From contig NZ_NEQV01000005.1 of assembly GCF_002799245.1 (NCBI RefSeq), positions 372,001 through 436,000 of the forward strand: DNA of 64,000 nucleotides, read 5' to 3'. A model generated the notes under the pieces. The model searched no databases. It was given only the letters and a program-made list of their open reading frames with translations, and was not told the origin of the DNA. Positions within the stretch are counted from its first letter, which is position 1, and every line of letters begins with the position of its first letter. Below are positions 10,090-17,505 of this stretch, one piece after another. The translations under genes and the position numbers were made by a program. This stretch comes from Stenotrophomonas maltophilia (GTDB lineage: Bacteria; Pseudomonadota; Gammaproteobacteria; Xanthomonadales; Xanthomonadaceae).

Positions 10090-10820
10090 GTTTCACTGTC
10101 TATCCCGCACTGGATATCCGTGATGGCCGCGTGGTGCGGCTGCGCCAGGGCGACTACGCGCAGGAAACCTCCTATGGCGACGATCCATTGCCACGCGCGC
10201 AGGCCTTCGCCGCGCAGGGCGCGCAGTGGATGCACCTGGTCGACCTGGATGCCGCACGTGCCGGTGGCTACACACTGGCGCCGCTGCTGGCGGCGATCCG
10301 GGCGCACACGCCGCTGCAGGTGCAGACCGGCGGTGGCGTGCGCGGCCGCGACGATGTGGCACGCATCCTCGATGCCGGCGCCGGCCGCGTAGTGGTCGGT
10401 TCGCTGGCGGTGCGCCGCCCCGATGAAGTGGTCGGCTGGCTGGAGGAATTCGGCGCCGAGCGCATCACGATTGCCCTGGACGCGCGCCAGGATGCGCAGG
10501 GACAGTGGCAACTGCCGGTGCACGGCTGGACCGAGAACGCCGGGGTGACCCTGGATGACCTGGCCCAGCGCTACGCGCGCGCCGGCATGCGCCACCTGCT
10601 GTGCACCGACATCGCCCGCGATGGCATGCTGGCCGGGCCCAACATCGGGCTCTACCAGCACCTGACGGGCCTGTTGCCGGATGTGGCGGTGCAGGCCTCC
10701 GGTGGCATCCGTGACGTGGCCGATGTGGCCGAGGCCCGTGTCGCCGGCTGTGGTGGTGCGATTCTCGGCAAGGCACTGCTGGAGCAGCGCATGGATCTGG
10801 CGGAGGCGCTGGCATGTTGA
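10086..10820 (+). CDS. hisA: ProFAR isomerase (phosphoribosylformimino-AICAR-phosphate isomerase)
   Basis: (beta-alpha)8 barrel of 244 residues catalysing the Amadori rearrangement of ProFAR to PRFAR. The general base aspartate lies in [14 protein letters not shown] and the general acid in [10 protein letters not shown]; the two phosphate-binding loops are GGGVRG and ASGGIRD. Overlaps hisH (ATGAG) and hisF. Confidence 0.95.
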   Translation: MSFTVYPALDIRDGRVVRLRQGDYAQETSYGDDPLPRAQAFAAQGAQWMHLVDLDAARAGGYTLAPLLAAIRAHTPLQVQTGGGVRGRDDVARILDAGAGRVVVGSLAVRRPDEVVGWLEEFGAERITIALDARQDAQGQWQLPVHGWTENAGVTLDDLAQRYARAGMRHLLCTDIARDGMLAGPNIGLYQHLTGLLPDVAVQASGGIRDVADVAEARVAGCGGAILGKALLEQRMDLAEALAC

Positions 10821-11590
10821 GCCGCCGCATCATTCCCTGCCTGGATGTGCGCGATGGCCGTGTGGTCAAGGGAGTGCGCTTCCGCGACCACGTCGACATG
10901 GGCGACATCGCCGAGCTGGCACAGCGCTATCGCGACCAGGGGGCGGACGAACTGGTGTTCTACGACATCGGTGCCAGCCCCGAGGCGCGCTCGGTGGACG
11001 TGGCCTGGATCGAGCGCATCGCGCGCCTGATCGATATCCCGTTCTGTGTTGCCGGTGGCATCGACAGCGTGGAAACCGCGCGCCGTGTGCTGTTTGCCGG
11101 GGCCGACAAGGTGTCGATCAACTCGCCGGCGCTGGGGCGCCCGGAGCTGATCACCGAGCTGGCCGACGAGTTCGGCGTGCAGTGCGTGGTGGTGGGTGTC
11201 GATTCGGTGCGCGAGGCCGACGGGCAGTGGCGGGTGCGCCGCTTCAGCGGCGATCCGGACAAGACCCAGGCGGTGCCGCTGCGTACCCTGGACTGGATCG
11301 TCGAAGCGCAACGGCGTAGCGCGGGCGAGATCGTGTTGAACTGCATGGACAGTGATGGCGTGCGCCGTGGCTACGATATCGTGCAGCTGCAGCAGGCGCG
11401 GGCACTGTGCCAGGTGCCGCTGATCGCCTCCGGCGGTGCCGGTGCGATGGAGCACTTCGCCGCAGCCTTCGACCAGGCCGACGTCGATGGAGCGCTGGCT
11501 GCCAGCGTGTTCCACAGCGGCGCGATCGCCATTCCGGAATTGAAGCGCTACCTGCGCGGACAGCAGATCGAGGTGCGGGATGTCTATTGA
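10814..11590 (+). CDS. hisF: Imidazole glycerol phosphate synthase, cyclase subunit
   Basis: Barrel paralogue of HisA, 258 residues, which joins ammonia from HisH to PRFAR giving IGP and AICAR. Catalytic D11 is in [15 protein letters not shown] and the second aspartate in [18 protein letters not shown] is the C-terminal phosphate loop. Overlaps the hisA end by seven bases and the hisIE start by 11 bases. Confidence 0.96.
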   Translation: MLSRRIIPCLDVRDGRVVKGVRFRDHVDMGDIAELAQRYRDQGADELVFYDIGASPEARSVDVAWIERIARLIDIPFCVAGGIDSVETARRVLFAGADKVSINSPALGRPELITELADEFGVQCVVVGVDSVREADGQWRVRRFSGDPDKTQAVPLRTLDWIVEAQRRSAGEIVLNCMDSDGVRRGYDIVQLQQARALCQVPLIASGGAGAMEHFAAAFDQADVDGALAASVFHSGAIAIPELKRYLRGQQIEVRDVY

Positions 11591-12200
11591 AGTCAGGCCG
11601 TCATTGGACGCATTGCAGGCGCTGGACTGGGGCAAGGGCGAAGGCCTGCTGCCGGCGGTGGTGCAGGATGCCGATACCCTGCAGGTGCTGATGCTGGGTT
11701 ATGTCAGTGCCGAATCGCTGGCGGCCACGCTGGCGATCGGCCACATGACGTTCTTCAGCCGCAGCAAGCAACGGTTGTGGACCAAGGGCGAGCAATCCGG
11801 CAACGTCCTGGTGGTGCAGTCGATCAGCGTCGACTGCGATGCCGATACGCTGCTGGTGATGGCGCGCCCGGCCGGGCCGACCTGCCACACCGGTGCCGAG
11901 AGCTGTTTCGACCAGGCGCCGAAGGACTTCCTGGGCGGGCTGGGCCAGCTGGTGGCGATGCGTGAGGCGCAGCGTCCGCCGGGCAGCTACACGACGAGCC
12001 TGTTCGAAGGCGGCATCCGCCGCATCGCACAGAAGGTGGGCGAGGAGGGCGTGGAAACTGCGCTGGCGGCAGTGGCGCAGGATGATGAGGCGTTGCTGGG
12101 CGAGGCCTCGGACCTGCTGTACCACCTGCTGGTGCTGCTGCGTGCGCGCGGGCTGTCGCTGGATGATGCGCGGGCGGTGCTGGAGAAACGCCATCGTTGA
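11580..12200 (+). CDS. hisI: Bifunctional phosphoribosyl-AMP cyclohydrolase / phosphoribosyl-ATP pyrophosphatase
   Basis: HisIE fusion, 206 residues, catalysing the second and third steps. The cyclohydrolase half (about 1-110) has [13 protein letters not shown] and GPTCHTG with the zinc cysteines; the pyrophosphatase half (about 115-206) has the [13 protein letters not shown]-like helix (here [13 protein letters not shown]) and a [10 protein letters not shown] helix. It is the last gene of the operon; a 7-bp hairpin follows its stop. Confidence 0.95.
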   Translation: MSIEVRPSLDALQALDWGKGEGLLPAVVQDADTLQVLMLGYVSAESLAATLAIGHMTFFSRSKQRLWTKGEQSGNVLVVQSISVDCDADTLLVMARPAGPTCHTGAESCFDQAPKDFLGGLGQLVAMREAQRPPGSYTTSLFEGGIRRIAQKVGEEGVETALAAVAQDDEALLGEASDLLYHLLVLLRARGLSLDDARAVLEKRHR

Positions 12201-12209
12201 TGAAGGTGT

Positions 12210-12226
12210 GCGGACCAACGGTCCGC
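12210..12226 (+). terminator. Hairpin at end of the his operon
   Basis: Perfect 7-bp stem GCGGACC-AAC-GGTCCGC ten bases after the hisIE stop, without a T run, so termination may be weak or Rho-assisted. A half SMAG palindrome (ending GGCTCGGCTCTAC) follows at about 12250-12265. Confidence 0.45.
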
Positions 12227-12298
12227 AGCCACCGTTGAAATGCAGCGGGCATGGCTCGGCTCTACAATAGGGGGTCTTCTTCTTTCCCGGACCGCTCC

Positions 12299-13888
12299 AT
12301 GAAACTGTCTGCCGCCTGGCTGTGCTGCCTGTTGCTGACCTCGCCGGCCTGGGCCGCGGATGCGGTGGTCACCGGCAAGGTCTATCTGGAACGCGACGGC
12401 AGGCCGGGTCGTGGCGCGACCGATCCGGGCCTGGCCGGGGTGCAGGTCTCCAACGGCGAGACCATCGTCAAGACCGCCGCCGATGGCAGCTACAGCCTGC
12501 CGGTGCGCGATGGCCAGACTGTGTTCGTGATCAAGCCCGATGCATATTCGTTCCCGAAGGCGGCCGACGGCCTGCCCTCGTTCTGGCGCCACTACCGCCC
12601 GAACGGCTCGCCAGCGCTGAAGTACGGCGGCATTGCTGCCACCAGCGATGTCACCCGCAACTGGGATTTCGCCCTGCAGTCGGATCGCCATGACAGCCGC
12701 CGTGGCTTCCAGATGCTGGTGTTCACCGACTCCCAGACGGCCAGCCTGAAGGACATCGGCTACTACCGGCAATCGATCGTGGCGCCGCTGGTCGGCCAGA
12801 CCAGGGCGCGCATGGGCACCACGCTGGGTGACATCGTCAACGATGACCTGACCCTGTATCCGGCGATCAACAAGGTCACTACCGAGCTGGGTGTGCCGTG
12901 GTTCCATGTACCGGGCAACCACGATCTCGACTTCGATGCCGCCAGCGATGCGCATTCGCTGGACAGCTGGCGCAACATCTACGGCCCGGACACCTACGCG
13001 GTGGAAGAGGGCGGCGCCAGTTTCGTGTTCCTGGACGACGTGGTGTACGACCCCAAGGCCAAGCCGAAGTATGTCGGTGGCCTGCGCGAAGACCAGTTCG
13101 CCTTCCTTGCCAGCTACCTGAAGGGCCTGCACAAGGATCGCCTGCTGGTGCTGGGCATGCACATCCCGCTGTTCGATGCGGCACCGGGGCGCGAGACCTT
13201 CCGCCACGCCGATCGCCAGCGCCTGTTCGACCTGCTGAAGGACTTCCGCAATGTGCTGGTGCTCAGCGGCCATAGCCATACCCAGCAGCACGTCTACCAC
13301 GGCAAGGCCGATGGCTGGAACGGCGACAAGCCGCTGCACGAGTACAACGTCGGTGCCAACTGCGGCGCGTTCTGGTCGGGGGTGAAGAATGCCGCCGGCG
13401 TGCCGGACAGCACCATGAGCGATGGCACGCCGAAGGGCTATGCGCTGCTCGACGTGGCCGGCAACGGCAGCTATCGACTGCAGTACCGGGTGGCGGGCCA
13501 GCCGGCCAGCGAGCAGATCGGCCTGCATGCCCCCAAGGTGCTGCGCCAGGGGGCCTACCCGGCATGGGGCGTCTATGCCAACGTCTACATGGGCGAGGAT
13601 GCCAGCGTGGTCGAGTACCGCGTCGATGGCGGCGCCTGGCAGCCGATGAAGCAGGTCAGCCAGCCTGACCCGCGCCTGATGGTGGAAAACGTAGCCGACG
13701 ACCTGGCTGGCAGCCTGCGCGGCTACGACCGTTCGCCCGAGGCCACGGCGTCGCCGCACCTGTGGCGTGGCGCGCTGCCGACCGATCTGGCGGTGGGCAG
13801 CCACAAGGTGGAGGTGCGCTCCACCCAGCCCGACGGTGCGGTATTCACTGCCACCACCAGCTACAGCCTGCAGACCGCGCAGCCCTGA
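12299..13888 (+). CDS. Secreted calcineurin-like metallophosphoesterase
   Basis: 529 residues. Signal peptide about 1-20 (MKLSAAWLCCLLLTSPAWAA). An N-terminal beta-sandwich-like region (about 25-125) precedes the metallophosphoesterase core. Core motifs are VFTDSQ (first aspartate, with Gln where many relatives have His), LGDIVND, GNHD (206-209), GMHIPLF and SGHSHTQQ. A C-terminal region (about 390-529) resembles the calcineurin-like C-terminal domain. Likely a periplasmic or secreted phosphatase or phosphodiesterase; substrate unknown. The ATG at 12299 is chosen because it opens a perfect signal peptide. A 94-residue unknown gene follows after 35 bases. Confidence 0.82.
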   Translation: MKLSAAWLCCLLLTSPAWAADAVVTGKVYLERDGRPGRGATDPGLAGVQVSNGETIVKTAADGSYSLPVRDGQTVFVIKPDAYSFPKAADGLPSFWRHYRPNGSPALKYGGIAATSDVTRNWDFALQSDRHDSRRGFQMLVFTDSQTASLKDIGYYRQSIVAPLVGQTRARMGTTLGDIVNDDLTLYPAINKVTTELGVPWFHVPGNHDLDFDAASDAHSLDSWRNIYGPDTYAVEEGGASFVFLDDVVYDPKAKPKYVGGLREDQFAFLASYLKGLHKDRLLVLGMHIPLFDAAPGRETFRHADRQRLFDLLKDFRNVLVLSGHSHTQQHVYHGKADGWNGDKPLHEYNVGANCGAFWSGVKNAAGVPDSTMSDGTPKGYALLDVAGNGSYRLQYRVAGQPASEQIGLHAPKVLRQGAYPAWGVYANVYMGEDASVVEYRVDGGAWQPMKQVSQPDPRLMVENVADDLAGSLRGYDRSPEATASPHLWRGALPTDLAVGSHKVEVRSTQPDGAVFTATTSYSLQTAQP

Positions 13889-13923
13889 CCCCACGCACCA
13901 CCGCGCCAGCGAAAGGAACCCGC

Positions 13924-14208
13924 ATGGATATCCGCTTCATGGCCGGCACGACGCCGGTGACCCTCAGCCGCCACTGGTTCACCGGCGCGATGCTGCTGCA
14001 GAGCGCCACCGAGAAGGTCTGGGTGCAGCACCCGCTGCATCCGGGCACCCACTTCTCGTTCTCGCTGGTACAGTCGTGGATGCGGCAGATCGCCGGCCAT
14101 GAGGTGCTGGTCGAGCGTACCCGCCCGCTGTTGTTCGCCGGCTTCCGCCCGCAGCGCCTGCGCGTGCTGGTGGATGGGGTGCAGGTGGCCGAACAGGAAG
14201 GCATGTAG
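13924..14208 (+). CDS. Small conserved-looking protein of unknown function
   Basis: 94 residues (MDIRFMAGTTPVTL...), no signal peptide or membrane segment. Aromatic-rich with WFTGAMLLQ, KVWVQHPLHPGTHFSF and LVQSWMRQIAGHEVLVE stretches. AAAGGAA lies just before the ATG. It follows the phosphoesterase by 35 bases and is probably on the same transcript. I do not recognise the family. Confidence 0.65.
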   Translation: MDIRFMAGTTPVTLSRHWFTGAMLLQSATEKVWVQHPLHPGTHFSFSLVQSWMRQIAGHEVLVERTRPLLFAGFRPQRLRVLVDGVQVAEQEGM

Positions 14209-14241
14209 GCCAACCTGAACCACCGGCGCGCTAGGCAAAGC

Positions 14242-14267
14242 CGCCCCGATGCCTGAGAATCGGGGCG
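14242..14267 (+). terminator. Hairpin between the small gene and glk
   Basis: Perfect 9-bp stem CGCCCCGAT / ATCGGGGCG with loop GCCTGAGA, no strong T run; it ends two bases before the palindromic operator at 14269. Probably ends the phosphoesterase transcript. Confidence 0.5.
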
Positions 14268-14268
14268 A

Positions 14269-14282
14269 TTCAATCGATCCAA
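14269..14282. promoter_or_regulatory. LacI-type operator candidate 1 (before glk)
   Basis: TTCAATCGATCCAA matches the palindrome TTGRATCGATCYAA found at four other places in the window, with one mismatch (C for G at position 3). It ends 10 bases before the GTG of the glucokinase gene, where a bound repressor would block transcription or early elongation. Confidence 0.62.
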
Positions 14283-14292
14283 GCAGGCCAGC

Positions 14293-15315
14293 GTGACCAT
14301 CGCAGCAGCGTCCCCGGTTTCCTCCGACTCCGCCCGCGGCGGTCTTCCGCGCCGTCTGGTTGTCGCCGATGTCGGCGGCACCTTCGCCCGCCTTGCGCTG
14401 GCTGAAACCCGATCCGGCCAGGCGCCCCTGCTGGGCAGCCATCGCACCTATGCCTGCGCCGAGCATCCCAGCCTGGCCGCGATCCTCGCTGATTTCACCC
14501 AAGGTCTTGGCCAGCCGGTGCAGACCGCGGTGGTCGCCATCGCCGGCCTGCTCGATGGCGATGTGCTGATCAATTCCAACCTGCCGTGGACGGTGTCGTT
14601 GTCGGCAACCCGCGCGCAGTCCGGGCTGCACGAGTTGCAGCTGATCAACGATTTCGAGGCGGTGGCGCTGGCCATCCCTTACCTGCAGCCGGACACGCTG
14701 GTGCCGCTCAACGGTGATGCTGATCCGGCGCAGGCGTTCCCGGCACTGGTGCTGGGCGCCGGTACCGGCCTGGGCGCCGCGTTGCGCTTCGCCGATGGCG
14801 AGCGCCCGGTGCTGGCCAGCGAGATCGGCCATGCCGCGCTCGGCGCCGGCAACGCGCTGGAACTGCAGGTGCTGGGCAAGCTGCTACAGCGCTGGCCGCA
14901 TGTGGACAACGAGCGCGTGCTGTCCGGCAGTGGCCTGATGAACCTGTATCCATGCCTGTGCGAGTTGCGCAATGTCGCTCCGGTGTGGAGCAGCACCGAG
15001 GCACTGATCGGCGCCGCGCGCAGCGGTGAGGATGCGCTGGCCGTGGAAACGCTGCAGGTGTTCTGCGCCTGGCTGGGCAGCCTGGCCGGCGACGCAGCGA
15101 TCGCCGTGGGTGCGCGTTCGGTGTACCTGGCAGGCGGTATTTCCGCGCATGTGCAGGATTTCCTGGCCGATGGCCGCTTCCGTGGGCGCTTCCTCAACAA
15201 GGGCGTGCTGACCGAGGTGCTGCGCCAGGTGCCGGTATGGCGCGTGGAGCATGGCCAGCTGGGCGTGCTCGGCGCAGCGGTCTGGCACGCCGCACGGCAG
15301 CCCGCGCACGACTGA
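14293..15315 (+). CDS. glk: Glucokinase-family sugar kinase
   Basis: 340 residues of the non-ROK bacterial glucokinase family. The ATP-binding start LVVADVGGTFARLAL and the GAGTGLGAALRF loop are visible, as is an ELQLINDFEAVALAI segment. The GTG at 14293 is the only start giving the full fold. Glucose is the default substrate, but in Xanthomonadaceae glucokinase-like proteins have been proposed as GlcNAc kinases. Since this gene leads an operon with a glycosylasparaginase, GlcNAc is a real alternative. A LacI-type operator candidate lies just upstream. Confidence 0.85.
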   Translation: MTIAAASPVSSDSARGGLPRRLVVADVGGTFARLALAETRSGQAPLLGSHRTYACAEHPSLAAILADFTQGLGQPVQTAVVAIAGLLDGDVLINSNLPWTVSLSATRAQSGLHELQLINDFEAVALAIPYLQPDTLVPLNGDADPAQAFPALVLGAGTGLGAALRFADGERPVLASEIGHAALGAGNALELQVLGKLLQRWPHVDNERVLSGSGLMNLYPCLCELRNVAPVWSSTEALIGAARSGEDALAVETLQVFCAWLGSLAGDAAIAVGARSVYLAGGISAHVQDFLADGRFRGRFLNKGVLTEVLRQVPVWRVEHGQLGVLGAAVWHAARQPAHD

Positions 15316-15366
15316 TCGGCAGGGCCGGCATCGGGCCGGCCGTGCATTGCAGACTGGGAGGGGAAG

Positions 15367-16365
15367 ATGGTGGATCGCAGGCAGTTCCTGCAGGCCGGTG
15401 CACTGGCCGCAGGCATGGCGGCATTGCCGGGCGTGCAGGCGCGCACGCAGGGTGGGGCCAGGGTGGTCTCCACCTGGGACTTCGGCGTGCCGGCCAACCA
15501 GGCCGCATGGAAGGTGCTGGCGCAGGGTGGCAGCGCGCTCGATGCGGTGGAAGCGGGCGCACGCTGGGCCGAAAGCGAGCTGTGCAACCCTACCGTGGGC
15601 CATTGCGGCAACCCGGATCGCGACGGCGTGCTGAGCCTGGACGCGAGCATCATGGATGGTGATGGCCGTTGTGGTGCCGTGGCCGCGCTGGTCGACATTC
15701 TGCATCCGGTGTCGGTTGCCCGCAAAGTGATGGAGAACAGCCCGCACGTGCTGCTGGTGGGCGAGGGCGCGCAGCAGTTCGCGGTGCAGCAGGGTTTCGA
15801 GCGCCAGCACCTGCTGACGCCGCAGGCCGAAGCGGCCTGGCGCGAGTGGCTGAAGACCGAGAAGTACCAGCCGCAGATCAATGCCGAGCGGCGTGGCATT
15901 CCCGGCAACAGCGACAACCACGACACCATCGGCATGCTGGCGCTGGATGCTCGCGGCAACATGGCCGGCGCCTGCACCACCAGCGGCATGGCCTGGAAGC
16001 TGCATGGCCGGGTCGGCGACAGCCCGATCATCGGTGCCGGCCTCTACGTCGACAACGAAGTCGGTGCGGCCACTGCCTCGGGCGTGGGCGAGGAGATGAT
16101 CCGCAACGCCGCTTCGTTCCTGGTGGTCGAGCTGATGCGCCAGGGGCGCTCGCCCGCGCAGGCCTGCCGCGAAGCCATCGACCGCGTGGTGCGCAAGCGC
16201 CCGGAAGCGAGCAGGACCCTGCAGGTGTGTTTCCTGGCGATGAACAAGCACGGCGAAGTGGGCGCCTACGCGCTGCATCGCGGCTTCGTCTACGCCGTGT
16301 GTGATGCGCAGCGCCAGGACGACCTGCGCGACTCGCCGTCGATCTACACGAGCACGCAGGCGTGA
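15367..16365 (+). CDS. N4-(beta-N-acetylglucosaminyl)-L-asparaginase (glycosylasparaginase), Tat-exported
   Basis: Ntn-hydrolase that cleaves the GlcNAc-asparagine bond left after N-glycan trimming, giving aspartate and 1-amino-GlcNAc. 332 residues. MVDRRQFLQAGALAAGMAALPGVQA is a twin-arginine signal, so the enzyme works in the periplasm. The autoproteolysis site is NHDTIGM, with T187 the expected nucleophile after cleavage between D186 and T187. GACTTSGMAWK and VGDSPIIGAGLYVDN further match the family. GGGAGGGGAAG precedes the ATG. Its stop overlaps the cutC GTG by four bases. Confidence 0.9.
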   Translation: MVDRRQFLQAGALAAGMAALPGVQARTQGGARVVSTWDFGVPANQAAWKVLAQGGSALDAVEAGARWAESELCNPTVGHCGNPDRDGVLSLDASIMDGDGRCGAVAALVDILHPVSVARKVMENSPHVLLVGEGAQQFAVQQGFERQHLLTPQAEAAWREWLKTEKYQPQINAERRGIPGNSDNHDTIGMLALDARGNMAGACTTSGMAWKLHGRVGDSPIIGAGLYVDNEVGAATASGVGEEMIRNAASFLVVELMRQGRSPAQACREAIDRVVRKRPEASRTLQVCFLAMNKHGEVGAYALHRGFVYAVCDAQRQDDLRDSPSIYTSTQA

Positions 16366-17099
16366 GCTCGCGGCTGACCCTGGAGATTGCCAGCAACTCG
16401 CTGGCCTCGGCGCTGGCCGCACAGGCCGGCGGCGCCGACCGCATCGAGTTGTTCGACAACCTGGCCGAGGGCGGCACCACGCCGTCGTTCGCCAGCATCG
16501 CGATTGCCCGCGAACGTCTGTCGATTCCGCTGTTCGTGCTGGTGCGGCCACGCCCGGGCGACTTCCACTACGACGCGCTGGAAGCCGAACTGATGCTGCG
16601 TGACATCGCGCAGTGCAGCGCACTGGGCTGCGATGGCGTGGTGATCGGTGCGCTGGATGTGCGGGGCGACATCGACCTGGCGCTGTGCCGTGAGCTGGTG
16701 CAGGCCGCCGGGCCGTTGCAGGTGACCTTCCATCGCGCCTTCGACGCCGCCCGCGATCTGCCGGCAGCGCTGGAGCAGGTGATCGAACTGGGCTGCCAGC
16801 GCGTGCTGACCTCGGGCGGCCAGGTCAGCGCCGAGGCCGGTGCCGATGTGCTGGCGGGTCTGGTCACACAAGCGGCGGGCCGCATCAGTGTGATGGCCGG
16901 CGCGGGGCTGGGCCCGGCCAACATCGCTGCCGTGGCACGACGGAGCGGCTGTGCCGAACTGCACGCCTCGGCCAAGGGCCTGCGGCGCTCGGCGATGCAG
17001 TTCCAGAACCCGACCTTGCGCGGGCTGGACCCGGACTGGAGCCAGACCAGCACCGCCACCGTGGCCGCACTGCGGCAGGCGCTGGACGGCGCAAGGTAA
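16362..17099 (+). CDS. cutC: CutC family TIM-barrel protein
   Basis: 245 residues, starting at the GTG overlapping the glycosylasparaginase stop (GTGA). LTLEIASNSLASALAAQAGGADRIELFDNLAEGG and VRPRPGDFHYD are CutC family hallmarks. CutC was named for copper homeostasis, but here it is translationally coupled to a glycosylasparaginase and lies behind a LacI-type sugar operator, while the copper genes at 20.6-23.9 kb are separate and under CueR. A role in handling the released amino-sugar is therefore plausible, though unproven. Confidence 0.88.
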   Translation: MSSRLTLEIASNSLASALAAQAGGADRIELFDNLAEGGTTPSFASIAIARERLSIPLFVLVRPRPGDFHYDALEAELMLRDIAQCSALGCDGVVIGALDVRGDIDLALCRELVQAAGPLQVTFHRAFDAARDLPAALEQVIELGCQRVLTSGGQVSAEAGADVLAGLVTQAAGRISVMAGAGLGPANIAAVARRSGCAELHASAKGLRRSAMQFQNPTLRGLDPDWSQTSTATVAALRQALDGAR

Positions 17100-17111
17100 C
17101 CCGCTTCTTCT

Positions 17112-17181
17112 GTAGAACCGAGCCCACGCTCGGCGGCTCTTCGCGGCGAACAACAGCAGCCGAGCGCGGGCTCGGCTCTAC
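17112..17181. repeat. SMAG palindrome dimer
   Basis: Opens GTAGAACCGAGCCCACGCTC and closes with GAGCGCGGGCTCGGCTCTAC, two palindromes head to head. The rest of the 405-base gap up to 17505 holds only the operator at 17387 and an AT-richer stretch (about 17210-17385) likely to carry the promoter; I see no gene. Confidence 0.85.
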
Positions 17182-17386
17182 AGCGACCCGCTGCCGCCCG
17201 CACGCGATGACGCGGACAAAACCGTTCCGCGCGTAATTGTCGCGATCGTGTCATTGACGTGTGCGCCGCTCTCTCAGCGATGTTTCGCAACCCTTTGATT
17301 GTTCTGGATACCGGCAGCCAATAACGGCATGCCGCTGCATGTTGCTGCGTCGCCGCATGCCGGGCGTGATTCAGCTGTGCTTTAGT

Positions 17387-17400
17387 TTGGATCGATCCAC
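17387..17400. promoter_or_regulatory. LacI-type operator candidate 2 (before the TonB receptor)
   Basis: TTGGATCGATCCAC contains the perfect 12-bp palindrome TGGATCGATCCA. It matches the motif seen before glk, the second TonB receptor and GH92, and lies 106 bases before the receptor ATG. Confidence 0.75.
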
Positions 17401-17505
17401 AGGGGAGGTGCCGCATCGGGCTTGAACCGATCCAGGCACCTGGATCCGTCGTAGTGCCGCGCCACCACCCGTCCGTGCGTCCACACTTTCGAAGAGCAAC
17501 CACCC

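Noticed and set aside
16362-17099. Grouping cutC with the copper genes copA, cueR and copZ
   Set aside because: No CueR box lies before this operon, and a TonB receptor gene separates it from the copper genes.
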